NCBI GenBank assembly: GCA_021613535.1
Contig: CP075494.1
Location: 7,936,001-8,000,000 of the forward strand
DNA from: Adineta vaga
Lineage: Eukaryota > Rotifera
Reading direction: 5' to 3'
Length of the DNA stretch: 64,000 nucleotides
A program made the translations under genes and the position numbers. The notes beneath the pieces are model-generated. The model made no database searches. It was not told the DNA's origin and saw only the letters and a program-made list of their open reading frames with translations. Below, one piece after another: positions 45,808-56,700 of the stretch (position 1 is its first letter; each line of letters opens with the position of its first letter).

Positions 45808-46568
45808 TTAAAGAAGCATTTCTTCTCGAATCTTTTTCACTTTCGATGCTCCATCAAGAATTTCGACAATCTTCAAAGCAAATGCAAATGATGTTCCTGG
45901 TCCTTGACTTGTTAATATATGATGTACACGATCAGCTGTTTTCAGTTCACAATGATACACAGGTTGATCGACAACCTATCAGAAAATAAAACCAACAATA
46001 GAATAAATCACTAAAATATGTATTTTACATTATAATCTGATTTTAAATCATTTTGACATTCAGGATAGGCAGTAACTGTAGCAATTTTAACGCCAATTTT
46101 ATGTGCACGAAATACTTCTGGACCTAAAACAACATAAAATAAAGATAAAAACAAACATATTTATTCGTATTTTACCAGCACAAATAGCAGCAACAAGTTT
46201 GCCTTTTTCATAATGTTGTTGCAAAAGATTTCCGACAGCTAAATTTTTTGCCATTGCAGCTGATCCTTTTTCACCACCAGGAACAATTACTGCATCATAT
46301 GTATCATCAGTTGACAATTCATTAATAGATATGTCAGGAACAATGACAGTATCATGAGCACATTTTAATGCTTCACGATTTGCTTCAATTGATGTAATAG
46401 TTACTTTGATACCAGCACGACGAAGAACCTTTGAATAAGGAAAATAAAATAAGATAAATATAATTTCGAATAATTGATTAAATTAAATTTTACATTGACT
46501 GTATTGACAACTTCACTTTCTTCACTACCATTAGCTAATAAGAGTACAGCTTTTTTAGAACCAAACAT
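45808..46568 (-). CDS. DJ-1/PARK7 family protein, paralogue B
   Basis: Exons 46494-46568, 46176-46428, 46029-46123 and 45808-45975 give 196 aa in frame. It starts MFGSKKAVLLLANGSEESEV with the conserved Glu; the elbow AAICAGPEVFRAHKIG gives Cys108. The end TSQGPGTSFAFALKIVEIL matches paralogue A. The intron layout differs from A: one fewer intron before the Cys elbow and a different one just after it (exactly between GCT-G and GT). The pair is therefore diverged rather than recent. Confidence 0.92.
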
Positions 46569-47289
46569 GATGATTGATTGTTATTTAAAAAAGTTCAACA
46601 AGGCAAGTCGACAGATAATAAACGCTTTTATGAAAAAAAAACAACAAGATTCGAATACAATGACTCATCCTATCGACCAATAATAAATAAGCACGAACAT
46701 CGATTCATTTACTTTCTTTTCTTCTATAGAACATTCTGAAAATCTTTTGTCTATTCTACTAATCTTTCATATTACTTTCATGATATAGATATACTAAATT
46801 ACAACTATGTAAAAACATTAAATAATGCCGAAATCATAAAAGATTTTTATTTTTTACATAACATAAATAGTATCATATAGTATATTTACATAAAGCATTC
46901 AAATTGAAGAATGTTAGAGAATAAAGTCTCTTTCTCTTATCTTTGCACTAGATGTTTCAGTAGAAAAAGAGATACACTTGTTATATGAATAATTTTGTAC
47001 CAAGCAAATAATCGTATCATATTAAACTTGAAACTTTCGTACAGTTTTTTTCTTTTCTTCTAAATTTCAACTATATGACATCTTTATGAATAAGAAAGAA
47101 TAGAATAGGTTCTTTTTTGTAGATTTATTTTTTTACTCTACCAACAACACATAAAAGAAAAAGAATTAAAACAGCTGGAATAAAACTTTTTATGTTGCAC
47201 AGACAAACGGAAATAGCATAAATGTATTTCTATCTGAGAATAATATATTTATATATGTATATTGAAAAGTGGCCTGTATAGTTGATGCT
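46569..47289. other. spacer between DJ-1 B and hydrophilin gene
   Basis: Promoter side of DJ-1 B and 3' region of the hydrophilin gene. No coding exon recognised; AT-rich. Confidence 0.5.
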
Positions 47290-47921
47290 TTAGATAGCTT
47301 CTTTGTGTGTTTCGGCTTTAGCTTTGTGAGCTTTTTCTTCAATTTTATCACCGACAGCTGAGAAACCAGCACCAACACGTTCACCGATGGTGTTGTCAGA
47401 GTCTTTGACTTGTTGTTTATGACCTTCATATGATGCAGCACTTGTTGCTTCTAAAATTTTCAAAAGAATATTAGTCAAAATGAATCAAAATATAAATTCG
47501 AATTTACGAACCATGAACTTTTTCAGCAACAAAGTTGTAAGCATTAGAAATTGTATCACCAATTTGACCAATGACACCTCGTTCTTCAGCAGCTTCTTTG
47601 TGAGCTTCTTTCTTAGCTTCATGACCTTTTTCTTCCACTAAAATATACATTGATCAAGTGAATTTTAAACAGTAAATATAGAAGAAGGAATTTCGTACCT
47701 TTGTCTTTCACAGCATCAACACCATGACCGATGCGGCTACCAGCTGAGAGGTTATCATTTTTAGCAGCTTCTTTGTTTGCTTCGTATGAAGCACCACTTG
47801 ATACTTCTAGAAATCGAATAATGATACGTTTATTAAAAACAAATTAATGAAATTTATAAAATTACACTGTACCTTTTACTTTTTCTGTTACGGCATTGGC
47901 GGCGTCTTTAACGTTTTGCAT
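47290..47921 (-). CDS. hydrophilin/LEA-like protein resembling fungal GRG1/CCG1
   Basis: Exons 47873-47921, 47699-47806, 47512-47637 and 47290-47450 give 147 aa in frame. Highly hydrophilic: Lys/Glu/Ala/Gly-rich, no Trp, no signal peptide. It is built of two 78-residue-spaced repeats: VTEKVKEVSSGASYEANKEA with AVKDKVEEKGHEAKKEAHKE, and VAEKVHEATSAASYEGHK with AVGDKIEEKAHKAKAETHKE. The order (amphipathic start, GASxExNKE, AGSR, AVxDKxEEKxHEAKxEAHKE) is that of the small glucose-repressible GRG1/CCG1 hydrophilins of fungi, here doubled. Such proteins are linked to stress and desiccation tolerance. A TATA box lies about 90 bp upstream of the ATG. Transfer from a fungus is possible but untested. 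Confidence 0.75.
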
Positions 47922-48010
47922 TGTTGCTTTTTGTTTTAGAACGGTAGAAAGAGCGAATAACGATAGTTGTTTTATTTGTTAGAATGAAACGTTCACGAAG
48001 ATGTATGCGC

Positions 48011-48020
48011 CTATATATAG
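48011..48020 (-). promoter_or_regulatory. TATA box of the hydrophilin gene
   Basis: CTATATATAG, palindromic, about 90 bp upstream of the ATG at 47921 and with no closer candidate. It stands in a locally GC-bordered context (GCGCC...GGCG). Confidence 0.55.
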
Positions 48021-49179
48021 GCGTTTTTTTCTCGCTCTCTTCTTTTTCTTCGAGAAAAAAAGCAGAGAAGAAGAAAAAGAGAAATAGAACTACGAGTCAA
48101 TAAAAGAGCGAGTGGTACAGTACATTTAGTATATTCGAGAAGAAAAAGAAGACGTTAAAACGTGCCGAGTACACGCGACGAAAGAATTGTAGGCGCGGCT
48201 GCTGTGCTGCTGACGTGGAAGAAACAGAACGGGTAGAAAGACGAAAGATAAGCGAGCGAGCAAGCCACGCCATGCCATACAGTATACTTGTTTGCTACTG
48301 GTTAGAATTATTTCAATAGAGAAGAGATAGATGTTTCTAGTTTTTAACCGTCTCTACGTCAATGATTCAGCAGTGTTCTATTCAGTTTAAATAAATAAAT
48401 TTTTTCGATTCATAATCAACTTTAGACTTTCATTCTTTGGATAATTTAAAAATAAATCATATTCACAATGATAAGAAGAAGATGATTGTAACCATGATTC
48501 ACGACTATATTTCACCTATCTGATCTGCTCACCAAACATTCTTCTATTTACTTACTTTGAATATTTCGTTATTTCCAGTGAATTATACTATGACAATGAC
48601 AAATGAATGCTGCTAAGTAAATCATTGACATATACATGCAAAATGAATCATTTAACTGAAGATATGAACTATAAGCAATGTTTAGATCTTGCAGACTGTG
48701 ATATACTCATCAATAGTATGATTTTCAATGAGAAATATTAGATATCAAGCTACGTCCTTCTTCTGACTTATTATAATCAAGTCTATATTCAATATCGTTC
48801 GATTTTTAAAGAAATCTAAAAGAATTTTGATAGTTTACGTATAGTCGATAAGAATGATAATTCAGCTTGGAAGCCAAAAGAAAGTACATGGGTCTATGTT
48901 TATAGAAATCGGTTTTCTTAATATTGTTTGTAGATGATAAAATAGTATATCTGTTAAAATGAAGCACCTTTTCAATATTCTCCTCCTTCTCTGGTTCCTC
49001 TATCTAATATGATACCTTAGATTCATTTTTTTTATTAAGCATCGATCAAATGACAAGTACTCATTTTTAAAAATATAATCTTCGAAAAAAACAATCTTTT
49101 ATCTTCATTTTATTGATAAAATTATTGAATGTATTTGTCTAAGCTTTATTTGGAAGCTTTAATCCTTCTAACATGATCG

Positions 49180-49187
49180 TATAAATA
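49180..49187 (+). promoter_or_regulatory. TATA box of the amidase gene
   Basis: TATAAATA followed by GACC, 50 bp before ATG 49237; this implies a transcription start around 49210 and a very short 5'UTR. Confidence 0.6.
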
Positions 49188-49236
49188 GACCGTTTGAAAT
49201 AACGAATTCAATATTCATTCAATAATAATTACAAGG

Positions 49237-49923
49237 ATGCAAATAAGTTCCATTCTTCTGTCATTGGCAGTTGCTTTTCTTACTTTTGTTTCTGTAACGA
49301 AAGGTAAGTTTTATCGGACATATCAACGATTGTAAAAAAATGTTATTTGTAGCTAGTTCATGTGGCAATCCGGGTCAATATAGCGGAAAATCACTTTGTG
49401 ATCAAGCAGGTAAATAAAATTTTGTCACTTGTTAATTATGAACAAATGTGTTCTTCGTTGTTCAGGTGGTTATTGCGGTCAATGTGTTAGTTTCGTCAAG
49501 TAAATTTCGTTGAAAATTCTATTTCATTTCTTGTAATATGATTGATAATCAATAGAATTTGTACTGGTGATAGACGTGCAACAGGCTCATGGGTTCGTGG
49601 TGTGAAAGTAAGTGAAAATTATACTAAATTTTCTTATTTCAAAGAAATTTTGTATAGGTTCGTGGTGCAAATGTTCCATATGGTACAGCTATTGCTACAT
49701 TTCCTAATGGTAAATACTCTGGTCATGCTGCTATCTATACTGGTCAAAATGCTGATGGTATTCAAGTTTGGGATCAAGTAAGCATAACAAGAATGAATAG
49801 TTGATTTTATTATTATATGGAACTATTCTATAGTGGGTTGGTCATCCTGTTGCAACACGAACAATCCGTTGGAATGGTAGTGGAATTTCTAATAATGGTG
49901 ATAGTTTTTACGTTATTAATTAA
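49237..49923 (+). CDS. secreted BPSL0067-like / NlpC-P60-type amidase
   Basis: Exons 49237-49303, 49353-49409, 49466-49499, 49556-49607, 49658-49777 and 49834-49923 give 139 aa. Residues 1-23 are a signal peptide (ISSILLSLAVAFLTFVSV core). The mature part has GGYCGQCVSFVK with the likely nucleophile Cys48, then VPYGTAIATFPNGKYSGHAA with the likely catalytic His93, then VWDQWVGHPVATRTIRW and a final NNGDSFYVIN. This order is that of bacterial BPSL0067-family proteins, papain-like peptidoglycan amidases related to type VI effectors. With a eukaryotic signal peptide and five introns it looks like a domesticated acquisition, perhaps acting on bacterial walls in gut or secretions. Extra cysteines (26, 38, 45, 55) may form disulfides. 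Poly(A) signal AATAAAATAAA near 49953. Confidence 0.75.
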
Positions 49924-50245
49924 TATGAAAGGCTAATCATTTCAGCGTTTGAAATAAAATAAACGATTTTAAAAATTTCTTTATTCGATACAATAAAAGA
50001 TTTTTATCTAACATGAGCCATAGCGACATCTATTTACTTGAAATTTATCATGTAAATTTGATATATAATAGAAATCTAATAGTATGATTAGTTGTCAACT
50101 AAAATCGACTATTTCATGCGAAATATTTGATAAAATCATGTTATGAATCTCGGAGGATATGGGCTTGACAACATGGCACCCTCTTGAGTCTGCTTATAAG
50201 AATTCTCTTTTCAATCATCCTCAATCTTGCCACATTCCAATTCTA

Positions 50246-51054
50246 ATGGTAACAACGGATAGTTCTGATTTCTAACAAAATATCAATTATTTTTCTCTTA
50301 ATTTTAAATAGGCTTCAACAATGAATCAAATCAAACGACCGACACTTGGTGGCGCTGCCAAAAAACGACCGACTGGCAATCGACCTGAATTAACTGAAGA
50401 ACAAAAAACAGAAATTCGAGAAGCATTTGATCTCTTCGATGCTGACGGTTCAGGCACGATCGATGTTAAAGTACTTAAAGTTAGAAAACGAAACAAATTT
50501 CTTTATTTTTCACCTTTTCTACTTATTTTAGGTCGCTATGCGAGCATTAGGTTTCGAACCAAAAAAAGAAGAAATAAAAAAAATGATATCTGATATACAA
50601 AAAGAGAATGCTGGTAATTAGTCCTTACCTCTGAGCAAATCAACACTGTTCTATCTAACTATATATAGGTACGATTGATTTTAATGATTTTCTTCAATTA
50701 ATGTCTCAAAAAATGGCTGAAAAAGATTCAAAAGAAGAAATACTCAAAGCGTTTCGGTACACAAACGAAAGAATTATTTCTTTTTCTATTTCTTTCTTCG
50801 TAGACTTTTTGATGATGATAATACGGGAAAAATCTCATTTAAAAATTTAAAACGTGTTGCCAAAGAATTAGGAGAAAATTTAACTGACGAAGAATTACAA
50901 GTAAAGGAGTTTTTCTGTTCCGAACATTCGTTATCTTTTTCTTTTTTGTCATTTGATTCTTTAGGAAATGATAAATGAAGCAGATCGGGATGGTGACGAT
51001 GAAATTAATGAACAAGAATTCTTACGAATTATGAAGAAAACTTCATTATATTGA
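50246..51054 (+). CDS. centrin
   Basis: Exons 50246-50248 (ATG alone), 50312-50479, 50532-50613, 50669-50756, 50804-50900 and 50965-51054 give 175 aa. Four EF-hand positions: [10 protein letters not shown] (EF1), a second loop around [19 protein letters not shown] (EF3) and [13 protein letters not shown] (EF4). The ending MKKTSLY is the centrin C-terminus. Centrin is a calcium-binding component of centrioles, basal bodies and ciliary transition zones. The start MASTMN is chosen because the ATG at 50246 is followed at once by a GTAAC donor and the acceptor AAATAG precedes GCTTCAACAATG; starting at the internal ATG 50321 would only lose four residues. Confidence 0.92.
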
Positions 51055-51408
51055 AAAACATTCCATTTCTCTTTTTCCGTTTCTTTTTTCTCTCTGTTTT
51101 GTAAACGTATAACATTTTTTTGTCAGGTATTCATTTTATTGCGTCAAAAATTAATAATAATAATAATTCAATTCTTCCATATATCATTTTCATTGATGTT
51201 TATGTCAGTATTCTATGCCCTGTGTATATATTCATCAATGCGTAACGTAAAATTTTCAGTCGATGTGATGACATATAATTTAATGTTTTTTCTTTATCAT
51301 CTCACATATCGTTCGTAAAGGTTTCTTGAAGTGTATATATTAGTACAGGTAAAAACGAGTGAGGAAAGGGAGTAATTTGACAAAAGACATATTTTTTGAG
51401 AGAACAAT
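51055..51408. other. spacer between centrin and disordered-protein gene
   Basis: 354 bp holding the centrin 3'UTR and the promoter of the next gene. No further feature seen. Confidence 0.5.
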
Positions 51409-52788
51409 ATGGGTGGAATATTGCATCGATCAACAAATCGACGAAATGATGATGATCGGAAGATAAAAATAGATAAGGATAGACGAAAGCGACAACGACA
51501 AGAACAACAACAACAACAACAAGTTGGTGGTGGTGGTGTTTTTGATCTGAATGATTTTTCAATGAGAAATACAAATGAAAATCAAGATCCAAATCTAGAT
51601 TTTATTCAAACGAATGAACTTTGGGAGAATAAATATGATCATGCACCAACAATAAATATCAACGGTAAGATCACATAATCTAATAAGAATACATAATTTG
51701 TATTATGAACATTCTTTTGATTAATAGATCCACCTGGTGCACCACGTACTTATTCTCCGAATTATTCATTAAATCAGAATGATATGTTACTTCATCCATG
51801 GCCATCTTCGCATGAAATGAATAATTCATTCTATCCATTAAATATACTTCAGTCTGTTCCATCATTCAATATTCCTTATGATCCAAATCAACAACTACAT
51901 CCTCAATTTTCGAATACAATCAATGAGAATTCGCCAAGATTGAAATTTGGAGAACGTTCACCAAAAAAAGTACACTTTGCTCCTACACCTTCACCCACGT
52001 CTCAAATCGTTTCAATGAAACCATTAACAAATGCACATTCTTGGCATGAATCACATCCTTCCATGTCTAATCCATCTGATTCAGTAATAAATAAACCAAT
52101 GCGTTTATCGAATCGATCATCTGCACCTCGTTCATCAACAAATTCACGTAAAATCGTTTCATCACAAGCATCCGTTGCAAAACCAATCTATATTGGCATT
52201 GATCACCAAGCAACATTAGCTGAACGTAGTAAACGAACTGTTCATAAACGTCAACGTAAAAATCATGAGGAAATTCCTTCCGACAGATTTATTGTCACAA
52301 ATAATCATCAATCATCACGTTCTCATCCACAAAATCAAGAAAATCAACAGAAACATCATAAACAAACGGATTCTCCTCGTTCTGATCATGAAATGATGCT
52401 TAATAGATATTTGGAAACATTACAACCAAATTTATCTGTAACACAACGTCCAATAACAAAATCTATTTCAACAAATAGAGTAACACAAAATATCGATCAG
52501 ATAACATTTCCTCCTAATGATATCAAGCCATCAAAATCTAGAAATGTTCGTCGACAACAATCAGCAATTAATGGAGAAATTAAACCTTCAAAAAGTCAGG
52601 AGAGTCAACGACAACGTCCTCCAAGTGGATCACCTCTATTCATACAAAATGAATCTTCTAAACGACGTATTGAACACTCACATTCAAATTCATCAATAAT
52701 GCGTGTGTCTCTATCAAAAAAAGTTCAACAACCAAATCCATTATCAACCATAACGCCCCAAACAAGCCTTATTCGTACACGAATATAA
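51409..52788 (+). CDS. unidentified disordered protein with PP1-docking motif
   Basis: Exons 51409-51664 and 51728-52788 join in phase 1 to give 438 aa. The N-terminus MGGILHRSTNRRNDDDRKIK leads to a charged basic stretch and a Gln run. The second exon starts DPPGAPRTYSPNYSLNQND and is Ser/Asn/Gln/Pro-rich throughout, without TM or signal sequence. ERSPKKVHFAPTP (KVHF at residues 166-169) fits the RVxF motif that docks protein phosphatase 1. Repeated KPSKS (DIKPSKSRN, EIKPSKSQE) suggests an internal duplication. It may be a cytoskeletal or centrosomal scaffold, as centrin is next door, but no family was recognised. AATAAACTCAATAAAAG follows the stop. Confidence 0.65.
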
Positions 52789-53775
52789 TTACCGAACTTT
52801 TTCTCTCCAAAAAAAAAATAAACTCAATAAAAGTCTTTTTTGTATACGTTAAAATTCCTTGAAAATGAACATGGCTATCAATTTTGTGTATATTTCAACA
52901 ACATTCAAATCTATTACTGACAATTTTATCATACTATCAATTGGTAATGTTACATGATGTTTTCCATCGTTCTGCTTGACTATTTCTAATGATGTACGTG
53001 AAAAAAATTATTTTTGTCGAAGAAAGAAAAAAAAACATTTGATGATATGCAATGATTCAAATTAAATGAAGATGTTTGTGATATAACCATTAGAAAAATC
53101 TGGTGTCGTCTAATGAATCAAATAATTTTTTTGTACTTAGTAATTACATATAAGTTATGTGTATATTTCGTATTTGTCTTTCATCAATAAACAAGCCAGT
53201 GAAACGCGACGCAATAGTCGTAGAGAAGAAGAAGAAAACATAGATGAACTTCTATTTATAATCAATTGATCCAAAGAATAGAGATTATACATCTACTAAT
53301 ATTCGATTATTTTCTCATAGAAATAAAGCAATGGTAAGTTCGAATATAATTACAACATGTTTTAATGGTTGTTTTTAACTTACATCGTAATCTTATTCAA
53401 TCCATCAATGTTTTACATACAAAAGTAAACGATGCACAAATCATTTCAATCAATCAAGATTCACATTTTCGATAGATCAATTCAGCAAAACTTATCTCGT
53501 TGATATGTTTCTAATAAGTATCAATGTAATGAAATTTATTGAAAATTTTCATCGCTTAGTAAAAACGTTTCATTTTTACATTATCCCAATCGAAAACAAG
53601 GTTAGGTTTTGTTTCACAAAATACACACACACATGCATAATAAGCCAAATACTAAAACTAAGGTAAGAAAAAGACGAACAGAAACAAAAGTCTGTTATTT
53701 ATACAAGTAAGAAAACACGCACGCACACTCAAATTTTTTCAATTGCACCAATAAAGTAGAAGAAAATCGATCAAC
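52789..53775. other. spacer between convergent genes
   Basis: 3' ends of the plus-strand gene and of talin face each other. ATG followed by GTAAGTT at 53332 resembles a 5' exon of some transcript but has no downstream partner here. No other feature seen. Confidence 0.45.
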
Positions 53776-56700
53776 TTATGTACTATCAGTTGATTCTTGT
53801 TCACTATGACCATATTTTGCTAAACGTATAGCTTTAAGACGATTACGTGCTTCATCTAATTCACGTTCTTTTGTTAGAATAGCTTCTTTACATTTGATTT
53901 CTTGTGCAATTCCAGGAACAAAACGTGTAGAAACTTCAAAAGGTTTGTCTTCTTGTTGCATATCAACAGCTTGCTGAGCAGCTCGAACAAGTGTATCTGC
54001 TGCACGTTTAACAGCATTACCAGCAGTTTGTAAACGTGCCATAGATTGACTCATAAAATCAGCTTTGACTTTACAAGCAACCAGCAATGCAGCTGTATTT
54101 GAACTAACTTGTTTTGCACTTGAAATTAATTTTTCTTCGGTGCCATAACCTTGTACAAGTCCATTGGCTGCATCACATAAAACATGACATGCTGATGCAA
54201 CATAACGTGCCTGAAAACAAAAACAATTATACTTTAATTGAACATGAAGGTTTGATGATAAATCTCATTTACAGCTGATATTAATCCTTGAGACCATTGA
54301 CCGTCTTCATCGGAACTTGATTTAGACGAAAGCTAAAAAGAAGAAAAATATATATTGTATTTCAAACGAGAAATGGAAAAGATCAGATGATCACACATGC
54401 ATATAGATCTAAGTAACTCGAGGTAAGTAGAAGCGAAGGAGGCGAAATGGCTTTATGCATGATAGATACGAAGCTTATGGCATAGCTGAAATGAACAATC
54501 GTTTTTGCAATTTTACCACTATAAATTTTAATCGTCAGAATCAGGTGGAAGGTCCTAATAAAATATCATTTAATTAATCATAGTTTGACTTTTATATATC
54601 AATATAACTATCGAGAATGTACTGCATACTCCGATAGTTTCATTCTTTTGTATCGTCTGGAAATCAAAGATTAATTTAGAAGAAGAAGAAGAAGAGCTAT
54701 ACGATTTCCGTGCAAGAGAATATCTTTCGGTAACTATCCGAATGATAATACCTGTACAGTAAGTGAATAATTGTTTCTCGGAAGAAACAGATTTGTGCGT
54801 TTCTAAAATATATTTTATCGCTAAATTATATCTAACTGTTAATATTTTAACCTTAATAATAGTTCTACTTGTAATTATTGATAAAAATAGAAAAACTTAC
54901 TTTGCCCTGTATAACAAGATCTTTCTGAGCTGATGTTGCTGCTGTTATTAATGCACTTGCTGCATTCATGATTGATTTGGCTGCTTCAAGAATTTGTTCA
55001 TCAAAATTAAGATTTTCATTGACTTCCTAGACATACATACACAGTTTAATGAAACGATACAGAAAAGAAAAATCATATGTAACTAAAAATATTCAATTAA
55101 ACAAAATGTCTTCGATTGCAGATAGTCTTGACGAAAATGTTCGATATTTATTCAAGGTCAATGTATACTCAAACAAATCTCTGTGGAATAATTAATGAAA
55201 AGAAAATTTAAATAATCAAATTCTAAGAATTTGATTAAATAATTGTTCCGTTAATCGTCAAAATTTTATGAATAATATCTCAATCTCAATTTTCCATACA
55301 AACAATTGTCTTTGTTGATGAAGATAAATTGTGCAGATATGAGCAATACTCGGTTGAATTATAGATCAAACAACCAAATATCAAACATATCATGACAACA
55401 AATCTGTATTCATCCCTATCAATAAAAAACTGATTTAAATGAAATTTCTAATCACTTTTATTTTTCGACGTGGTTTCAAATAAGATAATTTCATTGCTGC
55501 TGATTCTATTGATTGTGCAGCGTTGAATAATTCATTTTCTGCAATGTATGTCGGATCATCTGGATCAATAAAATCCGTTCCTATTGAAAAATAAATCATT
55601 TCGTTTTACTCTTACAACATTTTATTTCATCTTTTCACCTTTTAATTGTGCAGCAAATTGAACAAGTTCATGTGTTGATTGAGCTATTATTCTTGAATAT
55701 TGAAGTAGTTTTTGTCTGATTTCATTCGATGGTTTTTGAATTAAGACATGAATAGTTTCTAATAATTCCTTATAAGTTTGTACACATATTCGACCATTAT
55801 CTAATGTACGTTGTTGAAGATTTCGATCATCGACTGCATATGCACTTGATTTACAAACAACTAGAAGATCAGATATTGATTTACGACCGAAATTTGCAGC
55901 AACTATAATATCTTCTTGTTGACACGATTGTCCAGCTGAAACAGCTTTCGATGTTGCTATTGTAAACTAAAATTGAAATTGTATCGTTCAATATATCATC
56001 TTCGAATTTTATTCTCTCAATAATTTACTTGTTTTGTTACGCGAATCAATTCTTCAGGTGTTGTACGATTTCCTGGTCGTTGTCCATTGATGTATGTTTG
56101 TAGTTCTTGTGTAATCGCTTGAATTGTACTTTCCAATGCATTCGTTCCACGTTGTGTTTTATCTTCGACTGTTTTTACTGTACGCAATAATGAAGTAACA
56201 TTCGTGACCATAATTTTCGCACATTCTTTCAATTTTTGCATTTCAGGATCGTCAATATTTTTTCCACTTGCCGATTTTGTCACATTGATTAGATTATTTA
56301 AAGCAGCAGCAACATCTTTAATACTATTTACAAGCATAATCTGTGCTTCGCCATCATTAGCGCCCAAAGATGCTGCACCCATTTTCACGACTTCGGCAAG
56401 CTAAAAATAGTTTATCAAAGTTATGCATGTTGAAAACAATACTAATTTTTCTCTTGCTTACCTTTGTTATTGTTCGTACAGCGGCCTGAGCTGCTGATGC
56501 TAATTGTTCTTGTGATGATGCAGCAGCTGCGACTAATGTTTTCGTATCTTCTACGAGTATTTTTGCTGTTTTCAAAATTGCTTCACGATGATCAGCAAAT
56601 ATTTCATCGACATGTTCAGAATGTAATGAACCAGCCGTAGCAAATAGAATTGTTGTATCCTTTTGATTAGAATAAAAAAGAGAATTATTTACAAAATCAA

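Larger units (their letters stand above)
47922..49236. other. intergenic region with hydrophilin and amidase promoters
   Basis: Divergent genes start at its two ends. The left part has a TATA element (48011-48020), two identical TTCGAGAA words (48049-48056 and 48134-48141) that fit heat-shock-element dyads TTCnnGAA, and TGACGTGG (48211-48218). The right end has TATAAATA (49180-49187). The middle shows no coding exon. Confidence 0.5.
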
